Shown here piece after piece: positions 15,770 through 23,781 of a stretch of DNA of 27,468 bases (positions are counted from its first letter, which is position 1; each line of letters begins with the position of its first letter). Below the pieces are notes generated by a model that saw nothing but the letters and a program-made list of their open reading frames with translations, had not been told where the DNA came from and made no database searches. The DNA is taken from NCBI GenBank assembly GCA_039801465.1, contig JBDRUT010000021.1, forward strand, positions 1 through 27,468, given 5' to 3'. The DNA comes from JAOABV01 sp039801465 (GTDB lineage Bacteria; Hydrothermota; Tepidihabitantia; Tepidihabitantales; CAIPLT01). Position numbers and translations under genes: made by a program.

Positions 15770-18745
15770 CTACCGCACAATTGCAAATTTACCAACTTGT
15801 TCACCAATATCAGATTCAATATGAAAGATATAGACCCCTGCGGAAACTAATTGGTCGTGTTCGTTTAATAGATTCCAATATTCGGTTCCGCCAAGTTCCA
15901 TTGGTTGTAGTTTATCTTCTGTACTGGTTTTGGTAGTTCGAGTATCCTTGTGGTGAATAACTTTTACCAAATCACCCGCAACAGTAAAGATTCGGATAGT
16001 ACATTCAGCTGGCAATTTAATAAAGGCAATCTTGCGTTCTAATTGATGAGTCTCCCAAGCATTAGTCACAATATATGGATTAGGCACAACTTTGACATTA
16101 AGTTTATATTTATTAGGTGTTCGGTCAATCTCTAATCGGTCACCAATTAAATAGAAAAGATTATAATAAGGAGAGGTCCCAAAACCAGTATGCCCTTTAA
16201 TATACCACTCATCTCCGTCCTGGATTGAGTCGATAAGGTTACCGATTGCTTGTCGAACATTGGCTACACGGTCATAATTAAGTGCGATAAATCCACCGCA
16301 AATGTAGATAACTTTATGAGTCGGTTCTAATGTATCTGATGTTGGTCCTAAGGTGAAGTCCACTGCAAAATTCCAGCCATTTGCTAAAGAATCATTACCC
16401 GTTCTATTAATAAATCTTGTTTTTGGCACCTCAACATTATTAGTCAAATCATAAACTTCGCATGTCCTTTTACCATTAATAACTTTCCATTTGATTTTAT
16501 AGTCTGAGCCGCGAAACGCCCACAATGCACGACGCACAGTTCCTGGTATTGGATAGAGAACTTCTTTCGGATATGAGCCCGTTGTCGGATATACGGTATC
16601 AAAATATTTGCTCGGAACCGGTATTGAGCAAGCAAAAATGAGTTCGGTTCCACCAATTGCAGGACATTTTTGACGCATCTTTTTAGCACCCTCGACAATA
16701 TCGTAATAGAACTTAAATGGGCCAAAAACATTTTTCGTAATTCGTTGATAAGTCGTACAATTATTGGAAATTACAGCAATCGTTGTATCTTTATCAACCG
16801 TATATTGATAGACTGCTCGATTCTCTAGATCTGCATATTGAGGACCGGCAAATCTAATTCTCAGCGTTTCTGGTGTAACCGCATAAGGTATAACAATTAC
16901 GGTGCTACACTTCACTCCGGGATTAACTGTATCACCAATTACTCGAATAACCTTAACAAATGATGTGTCATAATTAGGTGCTTCCCATCGTGGTTTGATT
17001 GAGACCGGAGTTGGATTTGACTCGAAGCTGATTGTATCGATTCTACCAGTTAAAGTATCTTTAGTTTGGAAATTAAAATCATAGCCTGCAACCCGATAAT
17101 AATAAGTAAATCCATTGGTAACTTTTTTATCTTCTAAAGAATAGAATGTGCGATAATCATTTGCTTTGGTAACCATTCCCGGCTGAGTTATCGTATCATC
17201 TGCATAGATTCGGGTATTCACTTCTTTAATATCACCACGAATGATAGTCTCAGTAACGATTTGAAATTTGATACCGTTGACTAAATCGCAATGGGCTAAC
17301 AGTTCCCAATTCACTCCATCCGTCGATTTATAGATTTTATAACCTTCAAAATCATATTCACGATATGCTGGGTCATAACCTGGCGAATTCGGATTTCCAG
17401 CAACTTCAGTATAATACGGGTCAGGTGTTCTTTCTGGTAAATCGTCCCAAACAATTCTGATTTTATTATCCATTGGAATCAAGGTTACATTGGATGCAAC
17501 CGGTGGACCAGGTAACAACCAATTATTATCATATATAAATTGTGCTTCTTTTGCTAATTTATATAATGGTTTCAAATCAGTCGTATCTCGGTCATTCCAT
17601 AATTCACCAGCTGACCCATAAGGCGCAGCAATTGCGGCTACAATAATAGTTGCAACTGAATCCGGTGCTAAATCAAATGGACCGGTACACTGAATGAATC
17701 GTTTATCTGCTGGTTGCACATCAATTGAATCATATGGTGAATATATTCCTGTCCGATAATCATAGCCAGCTAATGTCTTGTACTGGTCAACATCTTTCAT
17801 TGGGTCAATATCAATCGTAAACTTTTTGAATGCTGACATCCCGATTAATGTTCCATCGGGTTTTCTTGGGCTTTCCAAAAATTTGTAAGCAACTACGCCT
17901 GGAGTACCTGATTGCCAATATGGTGGATTCGGCGCTTCCGTATTATCATAATCTCCAACATAACCGACATTTTGAACCGGTATTGTATCACCTTCTAAGC
18001 AGAGTTCTTTTATCAAACCAACCATATCATCATTATACATTCCCACATCCGGGTCCATACAAGCACCAAGAATCATCCTTTTTAGCGTATCACCTGAGAC
18101 ATTCTTTACTTTATAAATAATAAAGAATATATCCTGGTTGCTAGTATAGTTCCATGCGTAGATGGTCTGATACACTTCAATTCCCAGAGGTCTACCAGGA
18201 GCAGTGTGATAATCTGGAGATAAATCACAATATACGCACCACATATCTTGTAAAGAAAAATTCTTCTTCGGTACAAGATTGGTATCGTACCTATTAAAGT
18301 CAAACGGTGGTGGCCAATCTGAAGGAAATTTATAAATACGGTCACGAGCATCTCCTGTACCTTGTTCCCAAGTTTTTGCTGGAGTGGGATAAAATTCACC
18401 TCGCGCAGTATTCGGATTATAGCCAACAGTCACTAAAGTGTCACCGCGAATAATTGCTCCAACCCACGGACCGGCACCAAAAATATATGTGTTCTCGTAG
18501 GGATAAGGCCAGCGACCAGCACCATCTGTAGTTGCTTCATCATAAGCATATCTGCCGTCATTATAGAAAGGACAACGCCAACGATTAATATCAAGCCATT
18601 TTTTATCCCAAATTCGACGCGAACGCGGTGGACGGGTTAAAGAACGAGCAAACAAAGGGCACAGTAAACAGTAAACAGTAAACAAAGTTAGAATTGTGAA
18701 AATTAATCTCTCAATCCTTAAATCTTTGAATTTCAGAATTCTCAT
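15770..18745 (-). CDS. Large secreted protein with Fn3-like region and sorting domain, in the TonB-PorV operon
   Basis: I chose the ATG at 18745 (991 residues) because AAGGAGG lies 5 bp before it; an in-frame ATG at 18781 has no such site and overlaps the upstream gene. A signal peptide covers about residues 1-36. The region up to about 400 is a Tyr/Asp/Pro-rich part of unknown fold ('WDKKWLDINRWRCPFYNDGRY' region, then 'YKVKNVSGDTLKRM'). An Fn3-like part follows (about 410-590: 'IRIVWDD' to 'YYYRVAGYDF'). The sorting domain (about 880-991) has VVPNPYIV, 'RIFTVAGDLVKVI', 'SAGVYIFHIES' and a final Arg. Similar large proteins next to TonB receptors and PorV proteins are common in FCB-associated phyla, but I do not know a proven function. 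It is placed 25 bp after the TonB gene and 9 bp before the PorV gene. It may be a surface partner of the receptor. Confidence 0.8.
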   Translation of the reverse strand: MRILKFKDLRIERLIFTILTLFTVYCLLCPLFARSLTRPPRSRRIWDKKWLDINRWRCPFYNDGRYAYDEATTDGAGRWPYPYENTYIFGAGPWVGAIIRGDTLVTVGYNPNTARGEFYPTPAKTWEQGTGDARDRIYKFPSDWPPPFDFNRYDTNLVPKKNFSLQDMWCVYCDLSPDYHTAPGRPLGIEVYQTIYAWNYTSNQDIFFIIYKVKNVSGDTLKRMILGACMDPDVGMYNDDMVGLIKELCLEGDTIPVQNVGYVGDYDNTEAPNPPYWQSGTPGVVAYKFLESPRKPDGTLIGMSAFKKFTIDIDPMKDVDQYKTLAGYDYRTGIYSPYDSIDVQPADKRFIQCTGPFDLAPDSVATIIVAAIAAPYGSAGELWNDRDTTDLKPLYKLAKEAQFIYDNNWLLPGPPVASNVTLIPMDNKIRIVWDDLPERTPDPYYTEVAGNPNSPGYDPAYREYDFEGYKIYKSTDGVNWELLAHCDLVNGIKFQIVTETIIRGDIKEVNTRIYADDTITQPGMVTKANDYRTFYSLEDKKVTNGFTYYYRVAGYDFNFQTKDTLTGRIDTISFESNPTPVSIKPRWEAPNYDTSFVKVIRVIGDTVNPGVKCSTVIVIPYAVTPETLRIRFAGPQYADLENRAVYQYTVDKDTTIAVISNNCTTYQRITKNVFGPFKFYYDIVEGAKKMRQKCPAIGGTELIFACSIPVPSKYFDTVYPTTGSYPKEVLYPIPGTVRRALWAFRGSDYKIKWKVINGKRTCEVYDLTNNVEVPKTRFINRTGNDSLANGWNFAVDFTLGPTSDTLEPTHKVIYICGGFIALNYDRVANVRQAIGNLIDSIQDGDEWYIKGHTGFGTSPYYNLFYLIGDRLEIDRTPNKYKLNVKVVPNPYIVTNAWETHQLERKIAFIKLPAECTIRIFTVAGDLVKVIHHKDTRTTKTSTEDKLQPMELGGTEYWNLLNEHDQLVSAGVYIFHIESDIGEQVGKFAIVR
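18662..18684 (-). repeat. 7-bp tandem repeat (3 units) in a signal-peptide hydrophobic core
   Basis: ACAGTAA is repeated three times plus two bases. On the coding strand it gives the FTVYCLLCP part of the export signal of the large secreted protein. Confidence 0.85.
18698..18745 (-). repeat. Degenerate 8-bp tandem repeat at the start of the large secreted protein gene
   Basis: With a period of 8, successive units resemble AAAGATTC, the unit that is perfect in the PorV-like gene. It gives the N-terminus MRILKFKDLRIERLIF, which aligns with MTIQRFKDSKIQRFIF of the neighbouring PorV-like protein. Confidence 0.55.
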
Positions 18746-18757
18746 TGTTGCCTCCTT

Positions 18758-18770
18758 GGTCGTATCGACC
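18758..18770 (-). promoter_or_regulatory. Intercistronic hairpin between TonB stop and next Shine-Dalgarno
   Basis: On the minus strand GGTCG-ATA-CGACC forms a perfect 5-bp stem with loop ATA. It fills the space between the TAA of the TonB receptor gene and the AAGGAGG of the next gene. The hairpin at 22700-22726 has the same GGTCR-ATA-YGACC core. Confidence 0.5.
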
Positions 18771-21665
18771 TTAAATTCCAAGACTTATTCCAAATCTAAT
18801 TTTTCGTGGTGGACCATAATAAGTCGGAATTGAATACCGGTCATTATAAGCATCAAGATAAGACTTATACATTTCATATTGAGTTAAGTAACCATCATGA
18901 TTAAAATCTCGCGCAGGATGATAATATGGGTCACCAACTCGCCAGCCATAAGAAAATTCACCAACCGAAAATCTTCGACCACGGTCAGAAGGACTTCCCG
19001 TAGCAGTGAATACCTGTTGGACTATTTCCGCATTTAACAGATTATAAATGTCACAGAAGACACTCATATTTAGGTTACCAAATCGAATTGATTTATTAAG
19101 TCGCGAGTCAATAACAAATGACCCAGGCATACGCGCTGAATTTTCGTCACCGGTTTGTGTGCCACGAATATCAGTGGGCGTATATGGTAATCCTGAATTG
19201 TACCGACTTAATATCGAACCTTCAAAATCCCGTAATGGGATAAATACAAAGTCCGATGGAAAATTCAAAGAGAAATCTAAACTTGCTGAATGTGTCATAT
19301 CGTGGTCTAAGGGATAATCAATTTGGACTGCATAGCCTCGGCTATATTCAGCAGTAGCAGTTGAAGCGGTTCCTTTAGCAATCTGATAAGTATACGAAGC
19401 AGACGCTCGCCAGTAATTGCTTAACTGTTTAGTAAAAGTTGCCTCCGCACCCATTATGCGAGCGTATTCCACATTATAATACATCCGATACGATGGAATT
19501 GCTTGAACTTGTCTTGTGCCAGATAAATCAAACACATCTTTATAGAATGTTGTTAAGTCAAGTGCAAAAATATCGGACAATTGGGCATCAAAACCCATCT
19601 CGTAAGCAATTGTCTTTTCCGCTGACAAATCAGTATTTCCCGCAATCAGATTAGGTCTACGAGTAATATCTAAAGCAGTAAATTCTGAAGACGAATAGAG
19701 ATCACCAAATGTTGGATTCTTAAAGAAATGACCATAAGAAAATCGGAATTTAATCCGTTCAGTTATTGGATAAGAAATACCGAGTCGTGGTGATAATCTT
19801 AGTTTTTTCTTTACCGGAATCATCGAGTCGCGAATTCTATCCGAACCACCGATACTTTCTGGAAAGACCCGATGTTTTGCTTTAGTATCAAGGTAGTCAA
19901 ATCGAACACCGCCTCTGATAACTAAATCTTCAAAATCGGCCCGGTCTTGAATATAGGTTGCAAAGGTTAGGGGTTTAGCATCATAACTTTCCCAGAAAGG
20001 ATTGGGGTCATAGGGCATTGAGTTTGTATATTCCTGTAACCGATATTGAGTTAAATCAAAGCCGGTTTTGAACTCATGAGTTTTATTCGGAGTATAAGAA
20101 ACATCTCCTTTGATATACTTTGTCTGAGTTGTCCGATAATGAAAATAAGAATATCCTTCACTAACAAATAGCCCATATACACCATATGGATTATTCATCA
20201 TATAATCTTCAGCATAATAGCCGAGTGGTTTATATCCCGCAATGTACAATGTAGTATCCCGACCGTTAACTTTAGTCTGATATTTAACAGTATCTCTCAT
20301 CGTACCAGGCTTATAACCCTGGTATAAATTTAATAAAGCCTCTTTTACAGAAAGTCCGCGTGGATTCTTAAATACCCAGTCTTCACCTAAAAATAAGTAC
20401 CGGTCCCAAATGCCTAATTTACGTAAAGTTCCCCAAAATCCTTTGGTATCTTCGGCTTCAAGTTCAAAATCTCGTGGTGCTCTAAGTAAAGCAGTATTGA
20501 ATGCACCAGTTTTCATAGTCCAGACAACTTTCGGCGATACCATATGATTCAAATGTAAATTAGCTTTATAAGACCGCACACGATTCGCATGTAAACCTTT
20601 TTGCCAATATTTCCAAGCGTGGCTATAAGCCTGCCATTGATATACTGAATGATGACCATCAATCGTCAACTTCAGACCTTCACGGGTTAAAGGCAAAGAC
20701 TTTGGCAAATTATAAGTCAATTTACCTTCAGCTGCATATTCGCCTCTTGGGGCAGGAAGTTTATATTGTGCATCCCGCGCATCGTCAGTCTTAAGATATT
20801 GGGTCGAAATAAAATATCGCATCCGGTTATACATTGGAATTGGACCACCCAGAGTCCATTGCACTTGGTTATAACCAAAATTCAAATCATCATTAGGAAA
20901 CATTTCATCCGTAGTATATTTTACCTTTGTACTTGTTTTCGTGCCTCCTTCTTTAGTTACTGCCTGTACAATTCCTGACATTGCTTCGCCATATTCTGGA
21001 TCAAAACTACCCGTAATAACGATTACTTCTTGAATTGCCTCAGTGGTTGGCTTGGGACTTGACCAAAGCACACCATAAATCGCATCACGAGCAGCAACGC
21101 CGTCAATCAAGTAAGACACATCATCATATCGACCACCTCGAATATGGGTCCAACCTCGAGTTTCGTCTTGTCGGACACCAGCCTGAAGACCTACTAATTG
21201 AGTTAAGGCATTTACTGGTAACCGATTAAATTCTTCTGCTGAAGCAGTTCGAGTAGTAGCCACTGCGGTTCTGATTACCATCTCTCGTTCAGCTTGAACA
21301 ATAACTGGTTTCTCAATCGCAATGACAGTCGGTTTTAACTTAAAGTCGACAGTCGTTGTCTGGTCAATAATTACTAAAACATCTTTAACTGTCACAGGTT
21401 CATAGCCAATATACGATGCAGTCACATTATGTCTCCGAGCAGGAACATTTGTAATAAGATATCTTCCATCCGCATCGGTTGCTGCACCAAGTTCTGTACC
21501 TTCAACAATTACATTAACTCCAGCCAGTGCTTCACCGGTTTGAGCATCAGTAACTCTACCAACAATTCTACCGGTTTCGCCAGCATAAAGAAGACAGATT
21601 ACGAAAAGTAACGAGTAAACCACTAATAAATATTTTTTATTTGATTTTTTATCTTTAATTTTCAT
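18771..21665 (-). CDS. TonB-dependent receptor with carboxypeptidase-like N-terminal domain
   Basis: The protein has 964 residues. It has a signal peptide (about 1-29, ending LLYAG). A carboxypeptidase-regulatory-like beta-sandwich follows (about 32-115: GRVTDAQTGEALAGVNVIVEG type), then the plug domain (about 130-240: 'LVGLQAGVR', 'IRGGRYDDVSYLIDGV', 'SGIVQAVTKEGG') and a beta-barrel to the C-terminus. No clear TonB box was picked out. Such receptors use TonB energy to import large ligands such as siderophores, vitamins, glycans or peptides; the ligand here is unknown. An EF-hand-like loop, D-F-N-H-D-G-Y-L-T-Q-Y-E, lies at 920-931 near the C-terminus. The start is fixed by AGGAGG 5 bp upstream. 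The gene begins 12 bp after the lipoprotein stop. Confidence 0.88.
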   Translation of the reverse strand: MKIKDKKSNKKYLLVVYSLLFVICLLYAGETGRIVGRVTDAQTGEALAGVNVIVEGTELGAATDADGRYLITNVPARRHNVTASYIGYEPVTVKDVLVIIDQTTTVDFKLKPTVIAIEKPVIVQAEREMVIRTAVATTRTASAEEFNRLPVNALTQLVGLQAGVRQDETRGWTHIRGGRYDDVSYLIDGVAARDAIYGVLWSSPKPTTEAIQEVIVITGSFDPEYGEAMSGIVQAVTKEGGTKTSTKVKYTTDEMFPNDDLNFGYNQVQWTLGGPIPMYNRMRYFISTQYLKTDDARDAQYKLPAPRGEYAAEGKLTYNLPKSLPLTREGLKLTIDGHHSVYQWQAYSHAWKYWQKGLHANRVRSYKANLHLNHMVSPKVVWTMKTGAFNTALLRAPRDFELEAEDTKGFWGTLRKLGIWDRYLFLGEDWVFKNPRGLSVKEALLNLYQGYKPGTMRDTVKYQTKVNGRDTTLYIAGYKPLGYYAEDYMMNNPYGVYGLFVSEGYSYFHYRTTQTKYIKGDVSYTPNKTHEFKTGFDLTQYRLQEYTNSMPYDPNPFWESYDAKPLTFATYIQDRADFEDLVIRGGVRFDYLDTKAKHRVFPESIGGSDRIRDSMIPVKKKLRLSPRLGISYPITERIKFRFSYGHFFKNPTFGDLYSSSEFTALDITRRPNLIAGNTDLSAEKTIAYEMGFDAQLSDIFALDLTTFYKDVFDLSGTRQVQAIPSYRMYYNVEYARIMGAEATFTKQLSNYWRASASYTYQIAKGTASTATAEYSRGYAVQIDYPLDHDMTHSASLDFSLNFPSDFVFIPLRDFEGSILSRYNSGLPYTPTDIRGTQTGDENSARMPGSFVIDSRLNKSIRFGNLNMSVFCDIYNLLNAEIVQQVFTATGSPSDRGRRFSVGEFSYGWRVGDPYYHPARDFNHDGYLTQYEMYKSYLDAYNDRYSIPTYYGPPRKIRFGISLGI

Positions 21666-21677
21666 AATCGCCTCCTA

Positions 21678-22691
21678 TCAAGGTTTGATTTTTATAGGCA
21701 ATGACCACATAAATGAGTTATAACCACTACGAGTAAAGAGTCTTTCCCAAGGTACAATCTCGATAATAACCGAATTCCAGCCGGTATTAAAAGGAAGTGA
21801 TAATTGTGTCGCGTACGGTATGCGCATATCATATCTTTTTCCTTTATGATGTAAGAATATTAAACCAATTCGTGGTGAATAACCTAAATAATTTGTTACT
21901 GTTGCCTCATAAGGAAAGAGTCGAACTGTAAAAGAATTTGAATCTGAAATTGGAAAATTCATAATACTATCCAATTCATAAAATCTTTGGATACCATATT
22001 TAAGAGTATCCGGCCTAAGGAATATTGGATAAGATTTAGTAACTGTCCGTAAAGTACATAAACCCAAATAAGGTTCATAATCCTGTTCCGAAGGCGAGAA
22101 GATTCTTGCACCGCCGGTTATCTTTTTCAATTGCCAATTTCCGCTCTTTTTGTCGAAATGCAAATATCTTACTGAGGTTGCCTTAAATTCGTTTTCGACA
22201 ATGGACTCACCGTAAGTAAAAGTACTGGCATAAACTGGATAAATATTATTTGCGATATTGGTGTCACGAAGATATTGAGTAAAGGAATCTGTGTATATCA
22301 CAATTTTCCCGACCATTTTTTCCATAAGTCTAACCATCACGGTCGTATCTTTTACTGCAATAAAACTGTCGGCCATCTGATAATCAGACACATAATGTCT
22401 AAATGCTCGAGGCCAATAATGAGGTATCATCCAAAAACTTCGCAAATCTCGGCGCATAATTTTTCTAAGTGTGTCTCGGTCACTTTCTAAATAATATGAT
22501 ACGTTAATAACCGTATCTTCAAAAGTAGTTTTAAAAGTATCTCGCCAAACATTGACTAATTTTTGAATCTCGGTCGAATCTTCTTTCGTCCAATTCCAGT
22601 AAGGTTCAGGTGGCATTCGTCCGCATCCAATTATAAATAATCCAACGCATAAGACAATAAATAATACGATATGATTTTTATATTTTATCAT
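21678..22691 (-). CDS. Lipoprotein of unknown function, first full gene of the TonB operon
   Basis: The protein has 337 residues. It has a basic N-terminus, a hydrophobic stretch (8-22) and a lipobox-like FIIGC with Cys23, so it is probably lipid-anchored in the outer or inner membrane. The mature protein starts CGRMPPEPYWNW. The rest is rich in aromatic and charged residues and beta-strand-like; I recognise no domain. The start is fixed by an AGGAGGA site directly against a leader hairpin. As the partner of a TonB receptor and a large secreted protein it could be a surface ligand-binding or assembly lipoprotein (compare the SusD-like principle, though no SusD similarity is visible). That role is inference from position. 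Confidence 0.75.
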   Translation of the reverse strand: MIKYKNHIVLFIVLCVGLFIIGCGRMPPEPYWNWTKEDSTEIQKLVNVWRDTFKTTFEDTVINVSYYLESDRDTLRKIMRRDLRSFWMIPHYWPRAFRHYVSDYQMADSFIAVKDTTVMVRLMEKMVGKIVIYTDSFTQYLRDTNIANNIYPVYASTFTYGESIVENEFKATSVRYLHFDKKSGNWQLKKITGGARIFSPSEQDYEPYLGLCTLRTVTKSYPIFLRPDTLKYGIQRFYELDSIMNFPISDSNSFTVRLFPYEATVTNYLGYSPRIGLIFLHHKGKRYDMRIPYATQLSLPFNTGWNSVIIEIVPWERLFTRSGYNSFMWSLPIKIKP

Positions 22692-22699
22692 TAATCCTC

Positions 22700-22726
22700 C
22701 TAACCGGTCATATTGACCGTGGTTAG
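22700..22726 (-). promoter_or_regulatory. Leader hairpin abutting the lipoprotein Shine-Dalgarno
   Basis: On the minus strand CTAACC, a 2-nt bulge AC and GGTCA form the 5' arm, the loop is ATA, and TGACC with GGTTAG form the 3' arm (11 paired bases). The 3' arm runs into AGGAGGA, sharing its first two bases. Folding should therefore reduce access of ribosomes. As DNA, GGTCA-ATA-TGACC is also a 13-bp palindrome that could be a protein-binding site. Confidence 0.55.
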
Positions 22727-22804
22727 TTTGTAATAATAAGGAGATAATTGAAACCCCTCTCGGGCCTTGGTATTGGTTTTGCCGCTACAAACACTAAAAC
22801 TCAT
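22700..22804 (-). CDS. Possible 34-codon leader ORF of the TonB operon
   Basis: The frame starts with ATG at 22804, about 5 nt after the predicted transcription start, and runs through the whole leader, including the hairpin, to a TAG at 22702-22700. That stop sits inside the AGGAGG of the lipoprotein gene, the same stop-in-SD arrangement as between the large secreted protein and the PorV gene. The peptide (starts MSFSVCSGKT, contains SPYYYKLTT, ends NMTG) has no domain I recognise. A ribosome reading it would open the hairpin and end at the next ribosome-binding site, which suggests translational coupling. The weak or absent ribosome-binding site for the leader itself means it could be chance. 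Confidence 0.35.
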   Translation of the reverse strand: MSFSVCSGKTNTKAREGFQLSPYYYKLTTVNMTG

Positions 22805-22815
22805 TAGTTACTCAC

Positions 22816-22844
22816 ATCTTAACGAAAAATTCAATATTTGTCAA
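22816..22844 (-). promoter_or_regulatory. Sigma70-type promoter of the lipoprotein-TonB-PorV operon
   Basis: On the minus strand TTGACA (22844-22839) and TAAGAT (22821-22816) are separated by 17 bp. Predicted transcription starts near 22809, giving a leader of about 118 nt. Confidence 0.6.
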
Positions 22845-23021
22845 TGTCTCATTTTAGCCCATTATCGAACTAAATTGCAAAAAATATCTTTCAATAATGT
22901 ACTTAAAATTTACCTTGAACATAATTGGGTGGTCTTATTCTAATCTGATGAAACAAGTAATATTATGAATCACCAAAAATTATCCGCGTATTTCAATAGT
23001 ACTGATTCTTTGCTAAATCTT

Positions 23022-23050
23022 TTGACATTTCTACTCTTTTCTTTTATAAT
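23022..23050 (+). promoter_or_regulatory. Perfect consensus sigma70 promoter of the redox cluster
   Basis: TTGACA (23022-23027) and TATAAT (23045-23050) are both exact and have a 17-bp spacer. Transcription would start near 23057, about 74 nt before the first gene. Confidence 0.8.
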
Positions 23051-23075
23051 TAGAATCATTTAATCAATTATAATG
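23044..23075 (+). promoter_or_regulatory. Candidate Fur/PerR-type operator overlapping the promoter
   Basis: TTATAATTAGAATCA (23044-23058) matches 12 of 15 positions of the PerR box TTATAATTATTATAA; from 23045 the sequence matches 13 of 19 positions of the classic Fur box. Half-sites AATCATT (23054) and TATAATG (23069) recur, closer together, at 24972-24987. The region is AT-rich, so chance matches are possible. Confidence 0.4.
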
Positions 23076-23130
23076 TCTAATATAGTATATGGAATATTAT
23101 CGGTTATTTTTTTATTATTAGGAGAGTCTT

Positions 23131-23781
23131 ATGCCTATCTTAAATAATGATGTATTAAATCAACTAAAAAAAGAATTTGATAATCTTACAGGGAATGTTA
23201 AACTGACTGTATTTACGCAAGAATTGGAATGCCAATATTGTGAAGAGAACAGAAGACTGATGGAACAGGTCGCGAGCCTGTCTGATAAAATATCATTACA
23301 AGTTTATAATTTCACTTTGGATAAAAATATTGCTGAGAAATATCAGATTGATAAAATTCCGGCAACGATTGTCGAAAGTGACCGCGATGATTATGGTATC
23401 CGTTTTTATGGTATTCCGTTTGGCTATGAATTCACTTCGCTCATTGAAGCAATTAAAATCGTTTCTCGCCGGGAATCTGGATTATCCGCGGAATCAAAAA
23501 AGATACTAAGAAATATAAATAAAAAGATACGCATCCAAGTGTTCGTCACATTAACTTGTCCTTATTGTGCGCCAATGGTTCAACTTGCACATAAAGTGGC
23601 AATGGAAAGTCCTTATATAACTGCTGAAATGATTGAAGCCAGCGAATTTCCACATCTCGCTTATAAATATAATGTGTATGCTGTTCCCAAAACCGTGCTT
23701 AATGAGACGATTCAATTCGAAGGTTTGGTTTCAGAACCCGCGTTTATTGAAAAAATACAAAAATCATTGGAGGTTGAATGA
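23131..23781 (+). CDS. Protein disulfide oxidoreductase, two thioredoxin folds
   Basis: The protein has 216 residues with no signal peptide, so it is cytoplasmic. It contains two thioredoxin/glutaredoxin-like units, each with an active site: CQYC (Cys34, Cys37) and CPYC (Cys143, Cys146). The cis-proline regions KIPAT (about 75-79) and AVPKT in the second half are present. The same pair of motifs is known in protein disulfide oxidoreductases of Pyrococcus and other thermophiles, where they handle intracellular disulfides and can reduce peroxiredoxins with a thioredoxin reductase-like partner. A good AGGAGA site precedes the ATG, and a perfect consensus promoter lies upstream. Its stop overlaps the next start (ATGA). 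It suggests thermophily and a role in oxidative stress; the redox partner here is unknown. Confidence 0.9.
   Translation: MPILNNDVLNQLKKEFDNLTGNVKLTVFTQELECQYCEENRRLMEQVASLSDKISLQVYNFTLDKNIAEKYQIDKIPATIVESDRDDYGIRFYGIPFGYEFTSLIEAIKIVSRRESGLSAESKKILRNINKKIRIQVFVTLTCPYCAPMVQLAHKVAMESPYITAEMIEASEFPHLAYKYNVYAVPKTVLNETIQFEGLVSEPAFIEKIQKSLEVE

Noticed and set aside
18746..18781. ATG at 18781 as the start of the large secreted protein
   Set aside because: It overlaps the end of the TonB receptor gene and lacks a ribosome-binding site; AAGGAGG stands just before the ATG at 18745.
22727..22809. Cobalamin or other riboswitch in the leader of the TonB operon
   Set aside because: The leader is only about 118 nt and has none of the conserved boxes that I can recognise; a CCC-GAGA-GGG mini-hairpin alone is not enough.
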